Positions 23,691 to 31,843 of a DNA stretch of 64,000 bases are shown in pieces (position 1 is the first letter of the stretch; every line of letters begins with the position of its first letter). Location: NCBI RefSeq assembly GCF_019890725.1, contig NZ_JAINZZ010000001.1:310001-374000 (forward strand), given 5' to 3'. A model generated the notes under the pieces. It searched no databases, was not told where the DNA came from, and saw nothing but the letters and a program-made list of their open reading frames with translations. The translations under genes and the position numbers were made by a program. The stretch is from Actinacidiphila acidipaludis (lineage in GTDB: Bacteria; Actinomycetota; Actinomycetes; Streptomycetales; Streptomycetaceae).

Positions 23691-25016
23691 ATGACGTATC
23701 GACCGCAGCGGGACCTGGGTCTCGCCCAGTTGGCCAACTCGGTGGGCGACGGAGCCTTCTACGTGTCCTCGGCGCTGTACTTCACGCACGTCGTCGGCCT
23801 GTCCCCCGCCCGGGTGGGGCTCGGGCTGACGCTGGCGTGGGCGGTCGGCTCGCTCGTCGGGGTACCGCTCGGGCGGCTGGCGGACCGGCGCGGGGCGCGC
23901 GGCACGTCCGTGCTGCTGGCACTGGCGACGTGCGCCGCGGTCGCCTCCTTCCTGGCGGCGCGGGGGTTCCCGCTCTTCGTCCTGTCGGCCTGCGCGTACG
24001 CCTCCGCGCAGGCCGGACTGGCGGCGGCCCGCCAGGCGCTGCTGGCCGGGCTGGTGCCGGCCGCCGAGCGGACGGGACTGCTGGCGCGGCTGCAGTCGAC
24101 GCTCAACGCCGGGCTGGCCGTGGGCGCGGCTCTCGGCGGGCTCGCGCTGACCGACGGGACGGCGCCGGCGTACCGCGGCGTGCTGGCGCTGGACGCGCTC
24201 TGCTACCTGGCCTGCGCGCTGCTCCTGCGGGGGCTGCCGTCCGTGCCGGCGGTGAGCGCCCTCGGCGCCGTCGGCAGTGCGGGCGATGGCTCGTCGGCCG
24301 GCGGCGGGCGGTTCGCGGTGCTGCGCGACCGGCCGTACGCCCTGGTCGCGCTGCTCAACGCCGTCCTGCTGCTGCGGCTGCCCCTGCTCAGTCTCGCGTT
24401 GCCGCTGTGGATCACCGAGCGGACGGGAGCGCCGGCCTGGTCGGCGTCGGGGCTGTTCGTGCTCAACACGCTTGCGGTCACACTGTTCCAGGTGCGGACG
24501 GCCCGGACCGTCACAGGCGTGGGCAGCGCGCTGCGGCTGCTGCGACGGTCCGGGGCGGTGATGTTCGCCTCCTGCGCGGTGTTCGCGCTGTCCGCGGGGC
24601 GCGCGCCCTGGGTAGCGGTGGCGATCCTGGTCGCCGGGGAGGCGCTGCAGGTGGCGGCGGAGATGCAGCAGTCCGCGGGCGCCTGGCAGCTCTCGTTCGA
24701 CCTCGCCCCGGCCGACCGTATCGGCGAGTACCAGGGGTTCTTCGGCACAGGCGTGACCATCGCCCGTACGGCCGGCCCGCTGGTGGTGACCTCGTTGCTG
24801 CTCGGCTGGGGGCTGCCGGGCTGGCTGCTGCTCGGCGCGCTGATGCCGGCCGCGGCCTGGGCGATGGGCCCGGCCGCACGCGCGGCTGAGCGGGCGGCGG
24901 GGTGCCGGCCGGGAGCGGACGCCGGGCGGGCGCCGCAGTCGGAACAGCCGGGAGCGGACGCCGGGCGGGCGCCTCGGGTGGAGGAGCCGGTGCCGGATCC
25001 AGCTCTCGCGGGCTGA
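23691..25016 (+). CDS. MFS transporter
   Basis: A protein of about 441 aa with 12 hydrophobic segments. The loop 2-3 motif of drug/proton antiporters appears as GRLADRRGARG. The N terminus is short and enters helix 1 at once, as in exporters of the actinomycete multidrug type. The cytoplasmic tail carries an 18-residue near-duplication (PGADAGRAPQ / PGADAGRAPR). No ribosome site precedes the ATG; the -10 box position suggests leaderless mRNA (a GTG three codons earlier is the alternative). Substrate unknown. Confidence 0.82.
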   Translation: MTYRPQRDLGLAQLANSVGDGAFYVSSALYFTHVVGLSPARVGLGLTLAWAVGSLVGVPLGRLADRRGARGTSVLLALATCAAVASFLAARGFPLFVLSACAYASAQAGLAAARQALLAGLVPAAERTGLLARLQSTLNAGLAVGAALGGLALTDGTAPAYRGVLALDALCYLACALLLRGLPSVPAVSALGAVGSAGDGSSAGGGRFAVLRDRPYALVALLNAVLLLRLPLLSLALPLWITERTGAPAWSASGLFVLNTLAVTLFQVRTARTVTGVGSALRLLRRSGAVMFASCAVFALSAGRAPWVAVAILVAGEALQVAAEMQQSAGAWQLSFDLAPADRIGEYQGFFGTGVTIARTAGPLVVTSLLLGWGLPGWLLLGALMPAAAWAMGPAARAAERAAGCRPGADAGRAPQSEQPGADAGRAPRVEEPVPDPALAG

Positions 25017-25085
25017 CGTCGCGCGGCCTGGCGCCGTCGTCGTGGCCGCTCCGCGCGGTTGGGAGCGCGGCACCGCCCGTCCCGT

Positions 25086-26405
25086 TCAGGGTCCCGAGGC
25101 CCCGGGCGCCTCGCTCACGACGGCCGGAGAGGGAACCGACGTCGCCTCGGGAAGAGCGGCGGCGTCGTCCTGCTCGCCGGCGATCCCGATGGTGCCGTCG
25201 GGGAAGCGCTGGACCGAGTGCACGCCGGGCAGCAGGTTCAGCAGCAGGCACGGGGTGCCGATGACGGCCGCGGCGGCCAGCAGCGTCGTGCGGGTCCCGA
25301 GGAACTGCGCGACCGGAGCGGCAGCGGCGTAACCCGCGGGCATGGCGATCAGCGAGATCGTCCAGTCCAGCGAGCTGACGCGGGCCAGTATCTCCTCGGG
25401 GAACAGCTGTTGCTGCGTGGTCGCCAGCACCTCGCCGACGAGAGCGGTCATGGTGAAGGCCACGGCCACGCCGAGAGCGACGACCACGAGGGGTGCGGGC
25501 GGAGCCAGCAGCGCCAGCGGGCCGATCCCGAGCATGGCGGCGGCGTTCGCGGTGACCAGGGGGCGCCGCGGCCGGTAGCGCAGTGCGGCCAGGCCGCCGA
25601 CGATGGAGCCCACGGAGCCGGCGATCATGATCACGCTCCAGGCGGTGGCTCCACCGTGGCCGTCCTGCATCACGACCGGGCCCAGGACGAAGAAGAACGC
25701 GATCGCGAAGTTCCACACGCCCCAGCAGAGCAGGTTGGCCAGGTACCAGCGGCGCCGGGCGACCGCCAGCCAGCCGTCCCGCAGGTCCGCGAAGAAGCGC
25801 TGCCGTGCCGGCCGTTGCGCCGGCCTGAGCGGGTGCATGCGGGCGACCAGCGCGAAGCTCAGCGCAAAACTGAGGGAGTCGACGAGGATCGCGGCACCCG
25901 GACCAGTGACCGCCAGCAGCAGCGCCGCGAGGGCCGGACCGAGCACCTTGGTGGTGCTGTCGGTGAGGCCGAGCAGCGCGTTCGCCGGTTGCAGCTGCCC
26001 GGCGCCGACCACCTCCGGCAGGACGGCCCGGGAGGCCGGGGTGAAGAAGGCGAAGGCCATGCCGGCGACGGTGTAGGTGACGGCGAACTGCCAGACCGCC
26101 GCGTGATGCAGAAAGATCATCACCGCGAGCAGGCCGTAGCACAACGCCTGGACGGCATCGGTCACCATCAGCACGCGTTTGCGGGACAGCCGGTCCGCCC
26201 AGACCCCGCCCACCGGCAGCATCACCACCTGACCGACAGCCTGGCAGGTCAGCACGGTGCCCACGTCCAGGGCGCTGCCGCCCGAGCGCAGGATCGCGAA
26301 GACCATGGTCACCGGGATCAGGGCGTTGCCCAGGGCGGAGACGCTGCGCGCGGTCCACAGGAGTCGGTAGGGGCGTTCCCGCAGCGTGCTGAAGGATTTC
26401 GGCAT
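25086..26405 (-). CDS. MFS transporter (DHA3-like)
   Basis: A 439-aa protein with 12 predicted helices. It contains GGVWADRLSRKRVLMVTD (the conserved loop 2-3 motif) and FFTPASRAVLPEVV, typical of DHA3-type exporters and EntS-like siderophore or macrolide pumps. ATG at 26405 is chosen because it precedes a typical short basic N terminus (MPKSFSTLRERPYR). The gene converges with the preceding MFS gene and lies 260 bases downstream of the GlxA-type regulator, which may control it. Confidence 0.85.
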   Translation of the reverse strand: MPKSFSTLRERPYRLLWTARSVSALGNALIPVTMVFAILRSGGSALDVGTVLTCQAVGQVVMLPVGGVWADRLSRKRVLMVTDAVQALCYGLLAVMIFLHHAAVWQFAVTYTVAGMAFAFFTPASRAVLPEVVGAGQLQPANALLGLTDSTTKVLGPALAALLLAVTGPGAAILVDSLSFALSFALVARMHPLRPAQRPARQRFFADLRDGWLAVARRRWYLANLLCWGVWNFAIAFFFVLGPVVMQDGHGGATAWSVIMIAGSVGSIVGGLAALRYRPRRPLVTANAAAMLGIGPLALLAPPAPLVVVALGVAVAFTMTALVGEVLATTQQQLFPEEILARVSSLDWTISLIAMPAGYAAAAPVAQFLGTRTTLLAAAAVIGTPCLLLNLLPGVHSVQRFPDGTIGIAGEQDDAAALPEATSVPSPAVVSEAPGASGP

Positions 26406-26523
26406 GGGCACGGACGGACTGCCTTTCTGCGTCAGGCTCGGACCGGTGTTTCGGGCGTCGATTGCGGTGGGCGTTTCGGACGTCGCTTCCGGCAGGGCGT
26501 CCCGGACTGCGGTTCCCGGGCAG

Positions 26524-26571
26524 CACTTCCGGGATCGTTTCCGGGCGCGTTTCCGGGCACGTTTCCGGGCA
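26524..26571. repeat. 12-bp tandem repeat upstream of the MFS gene
   Basis: Four 12-base units end to end: CACTTCCGGGAT, CGTTTCCGGGCG, then CGTTTCCGGGCA twice. They lie about 120-170 bases upstream of the MFS ATG, between it and the regulator gene. The spacing is close to a helical turn, so it could be a multi-site operator or a replication-slippage repeat. Confidence 0.75.
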
Positions 26572-26665
26572 GGGGACAGCGCCGTTCCGCGTGCGCGCCT
26601 CGGACTCGGAGAGCGGGCGGAGAGTTGGTCGGTGAAGGGGCGGGGCGAGGTGGGGGACGAGAGGG

Positions 26666-27649
26666 TCAGGCGGACATGCGGAACCGCCGCCGGTAGGCCG
26701 CGGGCGTCGTGCCGATCTGCTTGCGCAGCGCCCGGTGGAGCGTCTCCACCGAGCCGAGCCCGCATGCGGCGGCGACCTGGTCCAGGGGCTGGTCGGTGCT
26801 CTCCAGGAGCCTGCGGGCCGCCTCCACCCGCGCGGCCTCGACGTAGGCGGCCGGTGTGGTCCCGGTCTCCTGGCGGAAGACCCGCGCGAAGTGACGCTCA
26901 CTCAGGCACATGCGTGCCGCGAGGGCGGCCGCCGACAGGTCGCCGTCCAGGTGGTCCACGATGAACATCCGCAGGTCGTCGATGTCGCGGCGGGCCGCGG
27001 GGGGCCGGCTCAGCGGAACCGAGACCTGGCTCTGCCCGCCCTGCCGTTTGACGTACAGCACCAGTTGCCGGGCCACCGTCAGGGCGACCTCCTCGCCCAG
27101 ATCCTCGGCGACCAGCGCCAGCGCCAGATCCATGCCGGAGCCGATCCCGGCTCCGGTCCACACATGTCCGCAGCGCACGAAGATCGGGTCCGGGTCGACG
27201 GTGACCTCGGGATGATCGGCCGCCAGCTGCTCCGCGGCCGACCAGTGCGTGGTCGCCGTCCTGCCGTCGAGAAGCCCGGCGGCGGCCAGGACGTGCGCGC
27301 CCCCGCAGACCGACACGACCCGCCGGGCCAGGGGCGCGACCCGGGCGACCCAGGCCACCACGTCCCCGTCCACGCGGGCGACCTCACCTCCGGCGCCGGC
27401 CTCGACCACCCCGGGGATCAGCAGGGTGTCCAGCACACCGTCGACCTCGTCGAAGGACTGGTCGGCGACCAGCCGCAGCCCCGCCGACGTGGGCACCTCG
27501 CCGCGGGTCCGCCCCGCGAGCTCGACGCGGTAGCCCGCGGCGCCCCCGGTCTCCCGGTCGGCCAGGGCGAAGACCTCGGCCGGGCCGCTGACGTCGAGGA
27601 GGTCGACGCCGGGGAAGACCGCGATGACGACGCGGCGGGTGCTGGACAT
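26666..27649 (-). CDS. GlxA-type regulator (DJ-1/PfpI domain plus AraC helix-turn-helix)
   Basis: A 327-aa fusion. The N-terminal DJ-1/PfpI-like domain (about 1-190) has VVIAVFPGVDLLDVSGPAEVF (split) and the nucleophile elbow VSVCGGAHVLAAAGLLDGR with Cys near residue 108. The C-terminal AraC domain (about 220-327) has two helix-turn-helix motifs ending in FRQETGTTPAAYVEAARV and LRKQIGTTPAAYRRRF. Such proteins usually act as activators; the PfpI part is a sensor. Upstream in-frame sequence is ignored because MSSTRRVVIAVF is the normal N terminus. Probably controls the downstream MFS gene. Confidence 0.88.
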   Translation of the reverse strand: MSSTRRVVIAVFPGVDLLDVSGPAEVFALADRETGGAAGYRVELAGRTRGEVPTSAGLRLVADQSFDEVDGVLDTLLIPGVVEAGAGGEVARVDGDVVAWVARVAPLARRVVSVCGGAHVLAAAGLLDGRTATTHWSAAEQLAADHPEVTVDPDPIFVRCGHVWTGAGIGSGMDLALALVAEDLGEEVALTVARQLVLYVKRQGGQSQVSVPLSRPPAARRDIDDLRMFIVDHLDGDLSAAALAARMCLSERHFARVFRQETGTTPAAYVEAARVEAARRLLESTDQPLDQVAAACGLGSVETLHRALRKQIGTTPAAYRRRFRMSA

Positions 27650-27767
27650 GAGTCCATCCTGACCGGCATGGCTCGGCGTCGGCAATGACGGGCTGCTGCC
27701 ACATCCGGACACGCGGAGCCGCTCCGGCACCGCCCGAAGCCGCGTCATGCCCCACGAGTGGCCCTCG

Positions 27768-28151
27768 TCAACTACCCAAGGGCCAGGGGCCGAAGCGCCC
27801 GCACACGATGAAGAGGGCGAGCGCGAGGTAGACCGCGTTGAGCAGCACCAGACCGAACTGACCGAGGCGGCCGTGCGTGATCATCGCGCCGATCATCAGC
27901 GCGATCCAGCATGCCGCCGTGACCGGCACCATGACCGGTGCGATGCCGAGCACTCCGGGGACGATCAGGCCGATCGCGGCGAGGAGTTCGAGGATGCCGA
28001 GGGTTCTGACGAAGCCCTGTCCCACGTCCCGCGTCCACTCCCCGCCGTGCTGTGCGGCCAGCCTCGCCCGGGGGATGAAGGTCTTGCTGAGGCCGCCGGC
28101 CATGGCGACCGCGGTCAGCAGTCCGGCTGAGATCCACAGAGCGAGGTTCAT
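27768..28151 (-). CDS. DoxX-family membrane protein
   Basis: A 127-aa protein with four hydrophobic helices. It has the DoxX-like layout: short N terminus, AGGLSKTFIPRARL loop after helix 1, then VRTLGILELLAAIGLIVPG, a conserved DoxX helix 2. Members are linked to redox or sulfur stress in membranes but have no settled reaction. It diverges from the LysR gene at 28370 with a 218-base gap, and is presumably its target. Confidence 0.8.
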   Translation of the reverse strand: MNLALWISAGLLTAVAMAGGLSKTFIPRARLAAQHGGEWTRDVGQGFVRTLGILELLAAIGLIVPGVLGIAPVMVPVTAACWIALMIGAMITHGRLGQFGLVLLNAVYLALALFIVCGRFGPWPLGS

Positions 28152-28228
28152 GGACGGGCTCTCCGTTGTGCGAAGTGGTTCCGGTGCGAGGTACAGCAGT
28201 TTCAACGTGCGGGGGCGGCACGGCGCTG

Positions 28229-28260
28229 GGCCGGCACAGTGCGGGGCCGGCACAGTGCGG
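28229..28260. repeat. Perfect 16-bp tandem duplication
   Basis: GGGCCGGCACAGTGCG occurs twice without spacing (28229-28244, 28245-28260) in the DoxX/LysR intergenic region, with a related GGGGTGCGG directly after. Each unit holds the palindrome GCCGGC. Confidence 0.85.
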
Positions 28261-28350
28261 GGTGCGGCAGCGGCGGCGCACCGGCGAGGTGATCCCTTCC
28301 AGGATCGACGCAGGTCAGCGTCGGAACAAGGTAGGGTCCGTGGGTCTGTC

Positions 28351-28368
28351 CATAACGTGGGGGTTATG
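28351..28368. promoter_or_regulatory. Candidate LysR autoregulatory site
   Basis: CATAAC (28351-28356) and GTTATG (28363-28368) are a perfect 6-6-6 inverted repeat ending one base before the LysR ATG. The dyad has the size of a LysR box. A possible -10 box TAGGGT lies at 28332-28337. Confidence 0.45.
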
Positions 28369-28369
28369 T

Positions 28370-29260
28370 ATGGAGCTGCGCGAGATCGAGATCTTCCTGA
28401 CGCTGGCCGAGGAACTGCACTTCGGCCGGACGGCGGAGCGGCTGCACGTGTCGCAGGCTCGCGTCAGCCAGGCGATCCGCCGGCAGGAACGCCGTCTCGG
28501 CGTCGCCCTGTTCGACCGGACCAGCCGGCGTGTGGCCCTGACTCCCGTGGGCCGGCGGCTGCGTGAGGACCTCCAGCAGGCTCTGGACCTCATGCACGCC
28601 GGGATCGCCCGGGCCCAGATGGCCGGGCCGGGCGCCGGACGCCCCCTGCGGCTGGGGGTCTTCGGCCACGCCGGCCACGAACTGCGGCCTCTCGTCGAGG
28701 CGTTCCGTACCCGCCACCCGGGCAGCGACATCCAGTTCGGCGAGATCAACGGTGCGGACGCGTTCGCGGCGCTGCGGGACGGGGAGCACGACGCACATGT
28801 GCTGTGGCTGCCGGTGGCGGAACCCGATCTGACGGTCGGGCCCACCGTGCTCACGGGAGGCCGCGTACTGGCCGTGGCCGAGGACCATCCGCTGGCCGCA
28901 CGCGGTACGGCGTCACTGGAGGACCTCGCCGACAACCATGTCGTGGATCTCGGCCCGGAGGCCCCCGAGTACTGGGTCACCGCGATGGTCCCCAGCCGCA
29001 CGCCGCTCGGTCGCCGCATACCGCGCGGTCCCGCCGCGCGAACCTTCCACGAGATCCTCTCCCTGGTCGCCGCCGGACGCTGCGTCCACCCGCTGGGAGA
29101 GATCGCCGCGCGCTACAACAAGCCCCCCGGCATCGTCTTCCTGCCCCTGCGGGACGCCCCCACCCTGGAGTGGGCTCTCACCTGGCGGACCACCGCCGAC
29201 AGCCCCGCGATCCGCGCGCTGGCCCAGACCGCCGCCGACCTCGGCCCCATCGCCCTGTGA
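28370..29260 (+). CDS. LysR-family transcriptional regulator
   Basis: A 296-aa LysR protein. The HTH lies in AEELHFGRTAERLHVSQARVSQ (residues about 14-35) and the effector domain begins near residue 90 (RPLRLGVFGHAGHEL). The start at 28370 puts MELREIEIFL at the N terminus as is normal; the longer frame upstream crosses repeats and is rejected. It diverges from the DoxX gene. It is of the same subtype as the LysR at 18876 (both have EELHFGR), although the effector domains differ. Confidence 0.88.
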   Translation: MELREIEIFLTLAEELHFGRTAERLHVSQARVSQAIRRQERRLGVALFDRTSRRVALTPVGRRLREDLQQALDLMHAGIARAQMAGPGAGRPLRLGVFGHAGHELRPLVEAFRTRHPGSDIQFGEINGADAFAALRDGEHDAHVLWLPVAEPDLTVGPTVLTGGRVLAVAEDHPLAARGTASLEDLADNHVVDLGPEAPEYWVTAMVPSRTPLGRRIPRGPAARTFHEILSLVAAGRCVHPLGEIAARYNKPPGIVFLPLRDAPTLEWALTWRTTADSPAIRALAQTAADLGPIAL

Positions 29261-29347
29261 CCCCGCCCGGCGCCACCCGACGAACAACCCTCGCGGTCCC
29301 GCCACGTGGTGCCCACGCGTACCGGCGGCGTCCGCAATGATGGGGCG

Positions 29348-30055
29348 GTGACTCCCTCCGCGGCGGCGGACGCTGCCGACCCCTGGAACACATACGGCCG
29401 GAGCCGCGCCTCCGACGACCGGGCGCGCGGAACCAGCGGCCGCCTTTTCTGGGACTGGTACCAGCGGATCGGTCCAGGAGCGGAGATCCTCGGCGATGTC
29501 GCCGGCAAAAACGTCGCGGACCTCGGCTGCGGTAACGGCCGCCAGGCCGCACACGTCGCCGAAGTCCTGGGCGCCGCCCGGGTCGTGGCGATCGACGCCT
29601 CCCCGGGCCAGATCGCCCGCGGCCGCGACCTCTACGGGCACGTGGGCGCCCTGCACTTCGTGCACGCCGACGCGTCCACGGCGCTGCAGGCCGCACCCGA
29701 CTCGCTCGACGTCGCCTACTCGTATTTCGGGGCTCCCGACTTCACGGACCCCCGCGACCTGCTGCCCGTCGTAGCCAGGTCCCTGCACTCGGGTGGGATG
29801 TTCGTCATGGCCACCCTCGCCCACTACACGATCGGGCGCCCTGCGGAGACCGAGGTCCGGCCGGGCACCATCCGCGTGCGCCACGACAACGGCACCACCA
29901 GCAGCATGGACCGGTGGGTCCTGGACGCACTGGTGTGGGAGAGGCTGCTCGGCGAAGCGGGCTTCACCGGGCTGGCCCTCGACGTGCTCCGGGACCCCGG
30001 CTTCGACAAACGGCCGCCCATGGCCACCCTCCTGATCCGCGGGACCCGAGGCTGA
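29348..30055 (+). CDS. SAM-dependent methyltransferase
   Basis: About 235 aa. Class I motifs: VADLGCGNGRQAAHVAEVLGA (split; glycine loop about residues 56-65), VVAIDASPGQI, HADASTAL and LDVAYSYFGAPDFTDP, then an LHSGGMFVMATL strand. The N-terminal WNTYGRSRASDD resembles small-molecule methyltransferases that begin at a capping helix. The start is uncertain: GTG at 29348 or GTG at 29306; neither has a clear ribosome site. Substrate unknown. It stands between the LysR and the lipoprotein gene without tight linkage. Confidence 0.75.
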   Translation: MTPSAAADAADPWNTYGRSRASDDRARGTSGRLFWDWYQRIGPGAEILGDVAGKNVADLGCGNGRQAAHVAEVLGAARVVAIDASPGQIARGRDLYGHVGALHFVHADASTALQAAPDSLDVAYSYFGAPDFTDPRDLLPVVARSLHSGGMFVMATLAHYTIGRPAETEVRPGTIRVRHDNGTTSSMDRWVLDALVWERLLGEAGFTGLALDVLRDPGFDKRPPMATLLIRGTRG

Positions 30056-30242
30056 CGAGCCGAAAAACACGGTGCGCGCGTGGACGACTGCCGTACGATG
30101 ACGATCTTCCTTCGCCTGAACTCCCCAGCCTTCGGCGAGCGAGGACGAATCTGCCGGGCACATCGTCTGCGCTGCAGCCACAGTGACGCGGATTCCGACG
30201 CGCTGCCACCCTCGACCGCCCTACCCGCAGAGGCATCCACCT

Positions 30243-30602
30243 GTGACCGCCCCGTCCCTCCCGGGCCACCTGTCCCCCCGCATCCTCGCGACGGCTGCGC
30301 TGGCATGCGCCACGTTCTTCGTGCTCGCAGGTTGCACGCCCGGCAACGACGCCGGCTCGCGCCCGGTAACCACCAGTCCCACGGTGTCCCCGTCGATGTC
30401 GTGCGCGGAAGTCAAGGCCGCCATCGACCGCCTGGACGCCAAGCTCTACGTGAAGCCACGGGATCTCACCCTGCTCAAAGAGGGCGACGCCCTCGCGCTC
30501 GACCACCCGGCCTGCTTCAACGCGGATTTGGTGGAAGGGGCCCGGAACCTCAAGAAGGACCTGGATAAGGGCATCGTGCCCGCACCACCGGTCACCCCCT
30601 GA
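30243..30602 (+). CDS. Small lipoprotein
   Basis: The 119-aa product has a signal peptide with hydrophobic core (ILATAALACATFFVLA) ending in lipobox LAGC (cysteine near residue 31). It should be lipidated and exported. A Thr/Ser/Pro linker follows, then a helical domain of about 70 residues with two cysteines (MSCAEVKAAIDRL and HPACFNADL) that could form a disulfide. No family recognised. GTG at 30243 is chosen because it gives a normal signal-peptide length; a start 20 codons earlier would add a Pro/Arg-rich stretch. Confidence 0.7.
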   Translation: MTAPSLPGHLSPRILATAALACATFFVLAGCTPGNDAGSRPVTTSPTVSPSMSCAEVKAAIDRLDAKLYVKPRDLTLLKEGDALALDHPACFNADLVEGARNLKKDLDKGIVPAPPVTP

Positions 30603-30731
30603 CCGCGCTGACGCCTACGCGGTAGCGTGACACCGTGCTTTGACGTCCGTACGCCGCCCGAGCTCCTCCGTGGCCACCGCCGCCCGCCGTCCGTTCGACC
30701 GCCGTGCGCCATGACCACGAAGGAGCCTGCC

Positions 30732-31703
30732 GTGCGCCCTCTGACCGTCGCCCTGCTGCAACTCGCCCCGCCCGGAAGCGCGTGGGAGGCGAACCTCGTC
30801 CTCGGCGAGGCCGCCTGTCGTCGTGCCCGCGCGATGGGCGCCGACATCGCGTTGTTCCCCGAGATGTGGAGCAACGGCTACGCCTGCACCGTCCCGGACG
30901 GTCTGCAGGGCGATCTGTACCGGCATCCGAGCCGGTGGGACGGTTCCACCCTGCCACCTGTGCCGGCCCCCGAAGCCGTCTGGCAGGGCAGGGCCGTCGA
31001 CCGGGAATCGCCGTTCGTGGGCCACTTCCGCGCGCTGGCGGCCGAACTCGACATGGCGATCGCGCTCACCTACCTCGAGCGGTGGGACGGGCCACCGCGC
31101 AACAGCGTCTCGCTGATCGACCGGCGCGGCCGCATCGCTCTGCACCAGGCGAAGGTGCACACGTGCGCGTTCGGGCTGCCGGAAGCACTCCTCACGCCGG
31201 GAGAGTCCTTCACGGCGTGCGCGCTGGACACGGCGATCGGTGAGGTGACCGTCGGCGCGATGATCTGTTACGACCGGGAGTTCCCCGAAAGCGCTCGCGC
31301 GCTCATGCTCGCCGGCGCGGAACTCGTGCTGGTCCCGAACGCGTGCGACATGGAGATCAACCGGCTGACCCAACTGCGGGCGCGCGCCTACGAGAACATG
31401 ACCGCGGTCGCGATGACCAACTACGCCGGTCCCGGCTTCGGGCACTCGATCGCCTTCGACGGAATCGCCTTCGCCGACGGACGCTCCCGCGACATGCTCG
31501 TCGTCGAGGCCGGCGAACCAGCGGGCGTCTACCCGGCGGTGTTCGACCTGGACGCCCTCCGCGACTACCGTCGGCGGGAAACCTGGGGCAACGCCTTCCG
31601 CCGGCCGGCCGCTTACCGGCCCCTGACGGAGGAGGCTGTGCGGGACCCGTTCCTCCGCGTCGACCCCGCGGGCCACCCGCCCCGCCCTCGCCCGGCCCCC
31701 TGA
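30732..31703 (+). CDS. Nitrilase-superfamily carbon-nitrogen hydrolase
   Basis: About 323 aa with the full Glu-Lys-Cys triad of the nitrilase fold: Glu in LFPEMWSNGY, Lys in LHQAKVHT, Cys in GAMICYDREFPE. It likely hydrolyses an amide (amidase or carbamoylase type) rather than a nitrile, but the substrate is unknown. GTG at 30732 is preferred because AAGGAG (30720-30725) lies at ideal distance; an ATG at 30711 is possible. The tail is Pro/Arg-rich. Convergent with the large phosphatase gene. Confidence 0.87.
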   Translation: MRPLTVALLQLAPPGSAWEANLVLGEAACRRARAMGADIALFPEMWSNGYACTVPDGLQGDLYRHPSRWDGSTLPPVPAPEAVWQGRAVDRESPFVGHFRALAAELDMAIALTYLERWDGPPRNSVSLIDRRGRIALHQAKVHTCAFGLPEALLTPGESFTACALDTAIGEVTVGAMICYDREFPESARALMLAGAELVLVPNACDMEINRLTQLRARAYENMTAVAMTNYAGPGFGHSIAFDGIAFADGRSRDMLVVEAGEPAGVYPAVFDLDALRDYRRRETWGNAFRRPAAYRPLTEEAVRDPFLRVDPAGHPPRPRPAP

Positions 31704-31843
31704 GCGGTTGGCCCATCTCGGCACCGGCGGATCCTGCCGGCCGTTGGGGCCGCCGGAGCCGAACGTGCTGTCGGGCCCCTCGGCCTGGTTGCCCGGAAGC
31801 GCAGGATCGCGTACCGCGCCGACGGCCTCCGACTCGGGCCTCC

